23,088 nucleotides of DNA. It comes from Lachnospiraceae bacterium (GTDB lineage: Bacteria > Bacillota > Clostridia > Lachnospirales > Lachnospiraceae). Positions 14,483-21,850 of this stretch are shown piece by piece. Location: contig VSNQ01000073.1 in the NCBI GenBank assembly GCA_009774395.1, forward strand, positions 1-23,088, given 5' to 3'. A model generated the notes under the pieces. That model had not been told where the DNA came from. It saw only the letters and a program-made list of their open reading frames with translations, and searched no databases. Positions within the stretch are counted from its first letter, which is position 1. Every line of letters begins with the position of its first letter. The translations under genes were made by a program, and so were the position numbers.

Positions 14483-14578
14483 GGGGCTGTCACAATAAGC
14501 TTTGATTATACAAGAGATAGTATCATGCAGCACAGTATTATAATATCTTGTATATGTTTTCCTTAATGCGACAGCCCC
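14483..14578 (+). repeat. 96-bp palindromic element, family A copy 2; terminator-like
   Basis: GGGGCTGTCACAATAAG (14483-14499) is inverted at 14562-14578 with two mismatches. An inner TACAAGA (14509-14515) pairs with TCTTGTA on the other side, so almost the whole element folds. Ends and length match the element at 909-1005. It begins 8 bp after the lipoprotein stop and probably forms the 3' end of that mRNA, though there is no T run. Confidence 0.7.
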
Positions 14579-14729
14579 AAGAATTAACTTTGCAGATTTA
14601 GGCTTGCCTATTTTCCTGATAGCACTACTCCCCAAGCCTCGACGCAGCCACCGCTACGCCTGCGTTTGTGAAGCCGTACTCTCAGAAAATATTCTGCGGC
14701 AAACATCAGAGTATTTCGTGCGGATTATC

Positions 14730-15635
14730 CTAGGAAAAACAACGCATATCCGGAAAGCAAATACAAATCTGCAAAATTCCTTCCTGATATTGCGCTGTAA
14801 TTGTTCCATTCATTTGTTCAGTAAGTTCTTTTGCAATTGAAAGCCCTAAACCAGTTGATTTTGCGGCTGTTTCCACGGTATAAAATCGTTCAAACAGCCG
14901 CAGCACCTGCAATTCATCCAATGACGCTGCGTGGTTTTCAAACACAAATTCTCCATTCTCTGTAAGAGAAATCCGCAAATCACCGTCGCTGTACTTGATT
15001 GCATTGCTAATAATATTTCCCAGTATACGCGATAATGCGCTTCTATTTAAGAAACGTACTACTTTTGTTTCGGGCATTGTAATTTTAGGAGTAATTTGAC
15101 GGCTTACCAGCACTGCATAGTATGCCGAAAGAACTTCCTCCAATGCACTGTCAAGTGCCACCTCCTCAAATGATGTTTCGCGAGTTGCCGTAACCGCCGC
15201 TGAATATCCAAACAGTTCCTCAATCATCTGTTTCAGCGCTTCAATTCGTCCCTCCATAATTTCCAGATATCGCACTGCTTCTGGTGACTGTTTCGTCTGT
15301 TTGAGCAAATCCAAATAACCACATACTGCCGTTAATGGTGTGCGCAAATCATGGGATATATTCGTAATTGCATCCATTATTTCCAGATTTCCCTGCTGAT
15401 ACCGCAACCGCTCTCTGCGCAGCTTCCGCAACTGCACATTGATATCCTCCGCCAGCCTGCACAGATAGCGATCATGACTGGATATATCAATCAAAACATT
15501 TGTTTCCATTCTAAGGCGCTCCGCAAAAGCTTCCGTAATTTCCTGCACAGATTTGCGCATTACAATTATTTTGATTCCTAACAGACAAATTATAACGCAT
15601 AAAAAACCAATGAAACACCCTATCCAAATTTCCAT
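14730..15635 (-). CDS. Two-component sensor histidine kinase (peptide-sensing type)
   Basis: 301 residues with one N-terminal membrane helix (about 4-26), a cytoplasmic linker, a HisKA domain with the H-box TNISHDLRTPLT (His95), and an HATPase domain with N-box LGNIISNAIKYS (Asn207, Asn211) and G-box TGLGLSIAKEL. There is no sizeable extracellular sensor, as in kinases that watch membrane events or an ABC partner. It should phosphorylate the response regulator encoded at 17929-18543, at the other end of the same gene set. The ATG at 15635 has AAGGTG 8 nt upstream. It lies 198 bp downstream of the ABC permease, with a duplicated sequence between. All catalytic motifs are intact. Confidence 0.92.
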   Translation of the reverse strand: MEIWIGCFIGFLCVIICLLGIKIIVMRKSVQEITEAFAERLRMETNVLIDISSHDRYLCRLAEDINVQLRKLRRERLRYQQGNLEIMDAITNISHDLRTPLTAVCGYLDLLKQTKQSPEAVRYLEIMEGRIEALKQMIEELFGYSAAVTATRETSFEEVALDSALEEVLSAYYAVLVSRQITPKITMPETKVVRFLNRSALSRILGNIISNAIKYSDGDLRISLTENGEFVFENHAASLDELQVLRLFERFYTVETAAKSTGLGLSIAKELTEQMNGTITAQYQEGILQICICFPDMRCFS

Positions 15636-15725
15636 AAACTTAACACCTTTATTCCCATACTTACGAACGATTGCATTGTCCCTACTGGACAGCCCAAAAT
15701 GTCCGATTTTACATGCAGGCCTCCT

Positions 15726-15831
15726 TCCTATATACTATCGCTCAGCCGTTCTAATCTATAACTTTACGATTCCTTCAATAACTGCAAGATTCACTCCTAT
15801 ACACTATTGTTCCGCCGTTCTAATCCATAAT
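15726..15831 (-). repeat. Imperfect 37-bp direct repeat between ABC permease and sensor kinase
   Basis: Copies at 15726-15762 and 15795-15831 agree at 31 of 37 positions (shared core GCCGTTCTAATC), with a 69-bp period. The second ends 2 bp from the permease stop codon. On the minus strand each includes a GGA-rich stretch like a ribosome site, but no gene of useful length follows. Confidence 0.6.
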
Positions 15832-15833
15832 TC

Positions 15834-16691
15834 CTATTTCACATCTTCTCTGCGGAAGACAAATAATCCAATTCCTGTTACCGCCACTGCAATTATTGCA
15901 GAATATAGCATCATCAATCCTAAATGACTTTCCTCTGCCTGTATCTGTGAAAGCGTTACTGTCTGATTGCCCGGAAGAAAATCATTTAAAAAATTAAGAA
16001 ACGACCGTTCTGGTTCGTCTATATAATATGGATTCGCCTCCTCTGGGCGTTCCACAATTTCTCCGTCTATATCTACATACACATAAGCCTCATGCCGCTT
16101 TGGTTCTTTCAGACGCGCATTCATATATGCACCACCAAATACAAATACAAACATTCCCAAAATGCAGATGACACTTGTAACCGCCTTATTTTGATTTAAC
16201 ATTGCAACAAATGTGAAAATCGCAGCAACTGCAATGCACAACATTAGACTACAGCCCATATAAGCCAAAATAAATTTTATTGGCATAGAGAAAAATCCCA
16301 ATAAAGGTATCCCTACCGCACAAAATCCTACAATAAAGGCAAGACACATAAATATTTCACCTATCACACATACAATAAAATTAGACAGATAAATATTTGC
16401 CCTAGTATGACCAACCATCAGTTTATTTCGTATCGTACCATCACTATATTCCGTTCCAATATACAAACTGCAAAAAGCCGACGCAAAAATCATCCCCATC
16501 ATAATATAAGTAAAAAATCCATTATCCAAAGTTATATGGATTCCTGCATGACGTTGCATTAAATGGTACTTATTTACAGGCAGAAAGATACCGATTGCAG
16601 CCATTGCCACCAATGTTAAACGAAAACTCGTATCATTCTTTAAACGAACCAAATTCGCATACAATAATCTACTCACGGCTGGCACCTCCAA
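15834..16691 (-). CDS. ABC transporter permease (ABC-2 / peptide-resistance type)
   Basis: 285 residues with about six membrane helices and a larger extracytoplasmic loop (about residues 190-245) between helices near the C-terminus. The layout (RLLYANLVRLKNDTSFRLTL at the start, then FFTYIMMGMIFASAFCSLYIGTEYSDGTIRNKLM) is that of ABC-2 permeases of the bacitracin or lantibiotic resistance kind. Its gene overlaps the ATPase gene by 23 bp, so the two are translationally coupled and make one transporter. Together with the kinase and response regulator it resembles a sense-and-resist module for antimicrobial peptides. The substrate is inferred from layout only. Confidence 0.88.
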   Translation of the reverse strand: MEVPAVSRLLYANLVRLKNDTSFRLTLVAMAAIGIFLPVNKYHLMQRHAGIHITLDNGFFTYIMMGMIFASAFCSLYIGTEYSDGTIRNKLMVGHTRANIYLSNFIVCVIGEIFMCLAFIVGFCAVGIPLLGFFSMPIKFILAYMGCSLMLCIAVAAIFTFVAMLNQNKAVTSVICILGMFVFVFGGAYMNARLKEPKRHEAYVYVDIDGEIVERPEEANPYYIDEPERSFLNFLNDFLPGNQTVTLSQIQAEESHLGLMMLYSAIIAVAVTGIGLFVFRREDVK

Positions 16692-17583
16692 TCAGACTCA
16701 CATAATAGCTTTCTAAACTCTCATCGCGCTCATCAACAGAAAGCACCTCGCACCCGCCTTTTGCAAGTGCAAGTACAAATTCCGTTATTCGAACCTTTCC
16801 ATAAATATCAACCATAGCATCCGAAACAATCTGATACTCCAGCTTTAAACTGTCGCATACCTGTGCAAAAACCCTTAAATCCGTTACCTCCATGTGCAGA
16901 CATTTCCGACACGCTGCTTCTAATTCCGGTGCACTGATCTCTTTTACAATCTGCCCATTATCTATAAACCCATAATGTGTAGCAAGACGTGAAAGTTCAT
17001 CCAAAATATGACTGGATATCAAAACGGTTATCTGCCGTTCACGATTCAGCTTTAAAATCAATTCGCGCATCTCAATAATTCCCTGTGGATCAAGCCCGTT
17101 AACCGGTTCATCCAATACAAGGAAATCCGGATCACCGCAAAGCGCAATCGCAATCCCCAGCCGCTGCCGCATACCAAGTGAAAAGTTTTTTGCCTTTTTT
17201 TCCCCTGTATCACCAATGCCCACCAAATCCAAAAGTTCTTTTATCCCTTCAAAAGACGGAAGCCCCAAAACGCGGTACTGCTCCTTTATATTTTCCTCTG
17301 CTGTCATATTTAAGTATATCGATGGCGTTTCCACAACTGCGCCGATTCTGCGGCGTGCCCTTTGAATACCCTTATGGTTATTTTGTACTCCATACAGGCA
17401 AAAACTGCCTTTTGTTGGCTCTTGCAGACCACATAGTAAACGAATTAATGTTGTCTTTCCAGCGCCATTTTTCCCAACGATTCCATAAATTGCACCTTTG
17501 GGCACATGCATAGTCAGCCCATTTAAAGCCTTAAAATGCTTATAATATTTACACAAAGCCTCTGTCGTCAATACATACTCCAT
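16669..17583 (-). CDS. ABC transporter ATP-binding protein (BcrA-like)
   Basis: 304 residues with a complete nucleotide-binding domain: Walker A GKNGAGKTT (37-45), signature FSLGMRQRLGIA (134-145), Walker B FLVLDEPVNGLDP (154-166) and the H-loop SSHILDEL. The C-terminal about 80 residues are an accessory domain common in BcrA-type ATPases. It energises the permease at 15834-16691. The ATG at 17583 lies 119 bp after the hydrolase remnant. Three direct repeats (17638-17670) in that gap suggest the ABC genes have their own regulated promoter. Confidence 0.93.
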   Translation of the reverse strand: MEYVLTTEALCKYYKHFKALNGLTMHVPKGAIYGIVGKNGAGKTTLIRLLCGLQEPTKGSFCLYGVQNNHKGIQRARRRIGAVVETPSIYLNMTAEENIKEQYRVLGLPSFEGIKELLDLVGIGDTGEKKAKNFSLGMRQRLGIAIALCGDPDFLVLDEPVNGLDPQGIIEMRELILKLNRERQITVLISSHILDELSRLATHYGFIDNGQIVKEISAPELEAACRKCLHMEVTDLRVFAQVCDSLKLEYQIVSDAMVDIYGKVRITEFVLALAKGGCEVLSVDERDESLESYYVSLIGGASRE

Positions 17584-17637
17584 ATAAATTCCTCATTTCT
17601 GTTATATTTTTGGTTTTCTATATTTTAACGATACTTT

Positions 17638-17670
17638 GTTAAGAAACCTGTTAAGAAAAGAGTTAAGAAA
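17638..17670 (-). promoter_or_regulatory. Triple 12-bp-period direct repeat, likely response-regulator binding site
   Basis: GTTAAGAAA occurs at 17638-17646, 17650-17658 and 17662-17670, exactly 12 bp apart (TTTCTTAAC on the minus strand). A weaker ATTAAGAAA lies in register at 17710. OmpR/PhoB-type regulators bind head-to-tail repeats about one helical turn apart. A TAAAAT candidate -10 (17622-17627) follows, placing the repeats across the -35 zone of a promoter for the ABC genes. Confidence 0.6.
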
Positions 17671-17702
17671 TGGTAAAGATTTTATACAACTTTGCCTTGT
17701 TG

Positions 17703-17912
17703 TTATCTTATTAAGAAATTCAAGACCTGTACATTAAAATCTTTTACTTCTTCATATGCTGCATAACCAAGACCATTATAAATAAACAATTCGCTTACAC
17801 GAATTTTATCAGCAATTTCAGAAGCAGAAGTTGTTCCTACAATTCTAAAAGATATATAATCCATTTGAGAATTTCCAACACGAACACTTCCCTTATAAGC
17901 ATGATAAAACAT
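17703..17912 (-). pseudogene. Alpha/beta hydrolase remnant with a large in-frame internal deletion
   Basis: A 69-codon open frame that joins the two ends of an alpha/beta hydrolase. Residues 1-22 (MFYHAYKGSVRVGNSQMDYI and the next two) match the family's first strands. Residues from about 23 (RIVGTTSASEIADKI, then SELFIYNGLGYAAYEE and KDFNVQVLNFLIR) match the last 45 or so. The middle of about 190 residues, with the nucleophile elbow and catalytic acid, is gone. The catalytic His of the usual GLGHAAYEE motif is Tyr. It is 16 bp after the response regulator. It can hardly be an enzyme; the family assignment is from memory of related proteins. Confidence 0.75.
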
Positions 17913-17928
17913 AGCAGCCTGCTTTCAT

Positions 17929-18543
17929 TTAACTCATTTTAAATCCAATCCCCCACACCGCTTCAATATAATCCCTTCCGCCTGCTTCACGCAGTTTTTT
18001 GCGCAGATTACTGATATGTACGCGCAGGGAACTTTCCATACAGTCAGGAGTATCTTCACTAATTTTATCCAACAATAATGTTTTCGTAATAACCTGAGAA
18101 GGATTCTGCATTAATAATTTTAAAATCGCATATTCTGTCTTTGTCAACCGCACCGGCTGATTCTGCACACAAACATTATGTGTACTGGTATCCATACAGA
18201 TATCTTGATATTCGAGTACCGCATTCCTGCCAACAGCCGTTCCATTTCGTATCTGTACCGCAATACGCGCCAGTAATTCCTTGGATTCAAATGGTTTCGT
18301 CACATAATCTGCTGCACCGCCAAGCAACAGATCCACTTTATCCTCCACCCCTGCCTTCGCACTGACAACAATCACGGGAATCCCACTTAACTTTGGAAGT
18401 AATGCTCTGCCATCCAATCCCGGAAGCATTAAATCTAAGAGTACCAAATCAGGTTTTTGTGCCGATAAAACAAGGAGTGTCTCTGTTCCCGAATAGGCAC
18501 GCATGGTCTGATATCCCTCCTTGACAAGCAGCTCCTCTAACAT
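17929..18543 (-). CDS. OmpR-family response regulator; start of receiver out of frame
   Basis: From the first in-frame ATG the protein is 204 aa: a receiver with phospho-acceptor Asp37 (VLLDLMLPGLDG) and Lys83 (VTKPF), then a winged-helix DNA-binding domain (RLTKTEYAILKLLMQ, SSLRVHISNLRKKL, VWGIGFKM). Family members are about 20 residues longer. The missing start is encoded upstream in the same frame (TKRVLIVDDDIYIGD, with the acidic metal-binding Asp residues), but no ATG, GTG or TTG precedes it before a stop. An ATG at 18601 lies in another frame, just before G5 and T5 tracts; losing one base from either tract would join it correctly. It likely answers to the kinase at 14730-15635 and binds the repeats at 17638-17670. 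Confidence 0.85.
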   Translation of the reverse strand: MLEELLVKEGYQTMRAYSGTETLLVLSAQKPDLVLLDLMLPGLDGRALLPKLSGIPVIVVSAKAGVEDKVDLLLGGAADYVTKPFESKELLARIAVQIRNGTAVGRNAVLEYQDICMDTSTHNVCVQNQPVRLTKTEYAILKLLMQNPSQVITKTLLLDKISEDTPDCMESSLRVHISNLRKKLREAGGRDYIEAVWGIGFKMS

Positions 18544-18620
18544 ATCACCAATATAAATATCATCATCTACAATCAGTACCCGTTTCGTAAAAATCCCCCA
18601 TTCTTTCTAAACTAAACAGC

Positions 18621-18670
18621 AAAAAAATTGCCGTTCCGTTACGCCAGCCACACACCGCAAAGCGGTAATT
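18621..18670 (-). terminator. Intrinsic terminator of the cation transporter gene
   Basis: On the minus strand AATTACCG (18663-18670) pairs with CGGCAATT (18626-18633) with one mismatch, followed by a T run (A18621-18627 on the plus strand). It begins about 11 bp past the stop codon at 18681. An inner ACCGC/GCGGT hairpin is also possible. Confidence 0.55.
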
Positions 18671-18680
18671 TTCCTTAAAA

Positions 18681-19565
18681 TTATTCCGACGGATTTACAT
18701 GTACCATAATATGCTTTACTTCCTCAAAATCTCGTTCAATCGAATCATGTACCTGCTCCGCGATACAATGCGCCTCTCGCAGCGTTTCATTGCCGTCCGC
18801 CGTAATTTCTATATCCACATATATACGATTTCCAAACACACGCGTGCGCAGCAAATCTACACTAAGCACACCCTCCTGTGCAAGCGCACAACGCCGCAGC
18901 CCCTGTTCGACTTGCTCATCACAAGCCTTATCTACCATTTTATCTACTGCATCTTTAAAAATATCATATGCCGCTTTCCCAATAAAAAAACAAATTACAA
19001 GACTTGCTACTGTGTCCATTACCGGAAATCCCAGCCTGGCGCCGACAATACCAATCAATGCACCAACTGACGAAAGTGCATCCGAACGATGATGCCAGGC
19101 ATCTGCCATTAATGCACCAGAGTGAATGCGATCCGCATTGACTTTCGTATACCAAAACATTGCTTCTTTTACTGCAATTGACAAGACTGCTGCTCCCAAC
19201 GCCAATCGCCCCGGAACAACCAGATCGCTATAATTGCCTGAAAAAATTTTAACGACTGCTGTATAGCCAATTCCCAAACCCGTTATTGCAAGAACCGTTG
19301 ACAGAATAATCGCCGCAACGCACTCCATACGCTCATGCCCATATGGATGCTCTTTATCCGATTCCTTGTTCGACATATGAATCCCAACCATTACAATAAT
19401 CGTACTAAACACATCCGATGCAGAATGAATTGCATCACTTATCATAGCCCCCGAATACGCAATAATTCCTGCTATCAGCTTTAGCAAAGATAAGATCACA
19501 TTCGCTACAATGCTGACATACGAAACCTTCATTGCAACTTTTTCAAAATTGTTTTCCATTTCCAT
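18681..19565 (-). CDS. Cation diffusion facilitator (CDF) metal efflux transporter
   Basis: 294 residues: six membrane helices then a cytoplasmic C-terminal domain (about 205-290). The transport site is formed by SDAIHSASD in helix 2 (Asp44, His47/Asp51 region) and ADAWHHRSDALSS in helix 5 (Asp155, His158, Asp162). KEHPYGHERME after helix 2 is a CDF hallmark. It exports divalent metal (Zn, Fe or Mn) in exchange for protons. The residues do not let me choose among metals. It is transcribed away from the chemoreceptor gene and ends just before the response regulator. The promoter is about 180 bp upstream, giving a long leader. Confidence 0.93.
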   Translation of the reverse strand: MEMENNFEKVAMKVSYVSIVANVILSLLKLIAGIIAYSGAMISDAIHSASDVFSTIIVMVGIHMSNKESDKEHPYGHERMECVAAIILSTVLAITGLGIGYTAVVKIFSGNYSDLVVPGRLALGAAVLSIAVKEAMFWYTKVNADRIHSGALMADAWHHRSDALSSVGALIGIVGARLGFPVMDTVASLVICFFIGKAAYDIFKDAVDKMVDKACDEQVEQGLRRCALAQEGVLSVDLLRTRVFGNRIYVDIEITADGNETLREAHCIAEQVHDSIERDFEEVKHIMVHVNPSE

Positions 19566-19750
19566 TCTCCATTTCCGCGCACTCTCTCCATATTCTACAT
19601 TCCCAAAGAACCTAAAAACATTCCTGTGCCTTTCGTTTCTTTATTATATTATTCCTCTCATAGTAATCGCTCCACTAACTGACTGTGACTGCGTGTATAA
19701 CGTTCTTCGTTTTCTCCAAAGTATCCATTTTCTAAACATTTGTTCTTTCT

Positions 19751-19778
19751 ATTATAACAGAACTTTTAAAAAAATCAA
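19751..19778 (-). promoter_or_regulatory. Promoter of the CDF transporter gene
   Basis: On the minus strand, TTGATT (19773-19778), a 16-bp spacer and TATAAT (19751-19756) with extended TG. The RNA start would be near 19744, leaving about 178 nt of untranslated leader. I saw no known riboswitch in that leader. Confidence 0.6.
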
Positions 19779-19826
19779 TAGTAATTTTTTCTTTTCATAA
19801 AACACAAATCTCCTCCTTCCCATTTC

Positions 19827-19855
19827 TTGACAATCCCATCCCCATACAGTACAAT
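19827..19855 (+). promoter_or_regulatory. Sigma-A promoter of the chemoreceptor gene
   Basis: Perfect TTGACA (19827-19832), a 17-bp spacer and TACAAT (19850-19855). In the leader, GCTTTTT (19881-19887) can pair with AAAAAGC (19906-19912) just before the AAGGAGG site. Being sigma-A-like, it is not an evident flagellar sigma-D promoter. Confidence 0.75.
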
Positions 19856-19931
19856 TATTTGTAGATTATACCAAAAATTAGCTTTTTAATCACACTAATA
19901 TTGTCAAAAAGCAATAAGGAGGAAGAATATT

Positions 19932-21659
19932 ATGGAACAAAGTGACCCAAAAAAGCGTAAAGGTTTCAAACTTACAACGCAGTTGCTGCTATTAATGAAT
20001 TTACCAATTTTTGCCGTAGCCATTATTGCCGTTTTAATCAGTGCATATAAGCAGCAACGCCTTGCAGAAAGTATGACCAAACAAGAAATGCATTCCGCAG
20101 CATCAAGCATATTACAAGTCTACAACTCTGAAACAGATGGTGATTATTCATATTCTGATGGCTCCTTTCGCAAAGGCATAACACCGCTCACAGGAAACTA
20201 CACCATAATCGACAACATCAAACAAGAAACGGGAATTGATGTTACCATTGCTTATAACAATACGCGCGTCTTAACCACAATTAAGGATGACACCGGAAAC
20301 CGTGTAATCGGTTCAGAAGTAGACAGCCGTGTTATGGATGCTATTCAATCCGGCAAAAATTTTGTCGCCCGAAAAGTAAAAGTAGGAAATCTTTTCTATA
20401 CAGGCTATTACATACCATTACGTCAATCCAGTGATAATACTATTGTTGGAACTGTTTTCTGTGGAAGACCACGTGCAGAGGTGATTGACGAAATTAAATT
20501 GTCCGTAATCACCACACTCGCAGGCGTTATTATTGTTCTGCTTATTGCAATGGTTCTTTGCGCTATTGCTATGCGCCGCATTACCGCTGTTATCAAGAAA
20601 ACTGTTGGAAATCTTGACAAAGTTGCAATGGGAAGTCTAAATTTTCAAATTGATACCCGCATATTAAGCAGAAACGATGAAATTGGCGATATGGGACGCT
20701 CTCTCCATGAAATGATGTCCGCTTTTCGCAGCATTATCCGCCAAATAACAGAATCTGCTGCCAAATTGGACCTTGTATCTACGGAATATGGTGAGTCATT
20801 TCAAACAATTGTCGATCAAATGAAAGGCATTAACGTTTCTATGGAGGAAATCGCCTGCGGCGCAACAACGCAGGCAACCGAAAGCCGTGAGGCAAATAAT
20901 CAAGTAATTAATATTGGGGATGCCATTACTGCAACCGTTGAAGGTGTCGAAATCTTAAGCAATAGCTCTAGCAAAATGAAACAATATAGCGACACCGCCA
21001 ATGACACCTTAGGAAAATTATCTGTTATTACAGAACGCACCAAAAGCGCAATTGCATCGGTACAAGAACAAACTAACGAAACCAATCAATCAACAAAAGA
21101 TATTCAAGAGGCAAGCCAGTTAATTACAGAAATTGCTTCACAAACAAACTTGCTCTCCCTAAATGCTAGTATTGAAGCAGCCCGAGCCGGGGAAAATGGC
21201 AAAGGATTTGCGGTTGTAGCAGATGAAATCCGTAAACTATCAGAACAATCCCGCCAATCCGCCGAAAAAATAGATACCATTGTGCATCAATTGATTATTA
21301 ATTCTGACAATAGCGTGAAAACAATGGGAGAAGTATCTGAAATTGGAACCCAGCAGGCAGATATGTTGTCCAATACCATATTCATGTTCGATTCCTTAAA
21401 CAGCGAAATTAGCGAAGTTGTCCATGCAATTTCTGAAATTCGAAATCAGACAGAAACGCTTGATACGCTTAAAACAGGCATATTAGATAATCTCAAAGGC
21501 TTGGCAAGTATCGCAGAACAAAACGCAGCAGGTACGCAACAGACTTCTGCATCTATGGCAATGCTTGGTGAAATTATTGACAAATGCAGCAAAGATACAC
21601 AAACATTAATGAAACTAGCAGAAGAACTAAACCAAAATACACTGCGCTTTTCATTATAA
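19932..21659 (+). CDS. Methyl-accepting chemotaxis protein with single-Cache sensor
   Basis: 575 residues: membrane helix 1 (about 17-38), an extracytoplasmic sensor of about 150 residues (39-188; ETGIDVTIAYNNTRVLTTI and TGYYIPLRQSSDNTIVGTVF are typical of a single-Cache fold), helix 2 (about 190-214), HAMP (about 212-265), and a long signalling coiled coil. Its conserved tip is EIASQTNLLSLNASIEAARA and the following GENGKGFAVVADEIRKLSEQS (400-440), which contacts CheA and CheW. There is no C-terminal CheR-binding pentapeptide. The RBS AAGGAGG precedes the ATG. The next gene encodes a sugar-binding lipoprotein, so the receptor may sense its ligand-bound form or share its regulation. The direct ligand is unknown. 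Confidence 0.94.
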   Translation: MEQSDPKKRKGFKLTTQLLLLMNLPIFAVAIIAVLISAYKQQRLAESMTKQEMHSAASSILQVYNSETDGDYSYSDGSFRKGITPLTGNYTIIDNIKQETGIDVTIAYNNTRVLTTIKDDTGNRVIGSEVDSRVMDAIQSGKNFVARKVKVGNLFYTGYYIPLRQSSDNTIVGTVFCGRPRAEVIDEIKLSVITTLAGVIIVLLIAMVLCAIAMRRITAVIKKTVGNLDKVAMGSLNFQIDTRILSRNDEIGDMGRSLHEMMSAFRSIIRQITESAAKLDLVSTEYGESFQTIVDQMKGINVSMEEIACGATTQATESREANNQVINIGDAITATVEGVEILSNSSSKMKQYSDTANDTLGKLSVITERTKSAIASVQEQTNETNQSTKDIQEASQLITEIASQTNLLSLNASIEAARAGENGKGFAVVADEIRKLSEQSRQSAEKIDTIVHQLIINSDNSVKTMGEVSEIGTQQADMLSNTIFMFDSLNSEISEVVHAISEIRNQTETLDTLKTGILDNLKGLASIAEQNAAGTQQTSASMAMLGEIIDKCSKDTQTLMKLAEELNQNTLRFSL

Positions 21660-21674
21660 GAAACTAACGGTACT

Positions 21675-21721
21675 CACAAGCAGAAAATTTTATGATATTG
21701 TTCAAGATAATTATGCTTGTG
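21675..21721 (+). terminator. Hairpin after the chemoreceptor gene
   Basis: CACAAGCA (21675-21682) is perfectly inverted as TGCTTGTG (21714-21721), 16 bp past the stop codon. The loop is AT-rich and no T run follows, so termination is uncertain. Confidence 0.45.
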
Positions 21722-21736
21722 CGTCAGCGTAATTGA

Positions 21737-21841
21737 CAAACTTTAACATTCACCAACACAAATTATTATCATGTCCAGAATGAAACTGCCGTAAAAGGCG
21801 GTGGAGGGGCAAACTTTAACGTTCACCAGTACAAATATTAT
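21737..21841 (+). promoter_or_regulatory. Two 32-bp direct repeats with promoter-like spacing before the sugar-binding lipoprotein gene
   Basis: Copies at 21737-21769 and 21810-21841 share CAAACTTTAAC, TTCACCA and ACAAAT, 73 bp apart. Each contains TTTAAC and TATTAT at 15-16 bp, like a weak promoter. The second copy would start RNA at the gene's ATG, so only the first could make a normal leader. A CTGCC/GGCGG hairpin (about 21786-21802) lies between them. Confidence 0.5.
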
Positions 21842-21850
21842 AGGAGGCTT

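Noticed and set aside
17638..17670. CRISPR-like short repeats
   Set aside because: Units of 9 bp with 3-bp gaps are far too short; they fit operator repeats.
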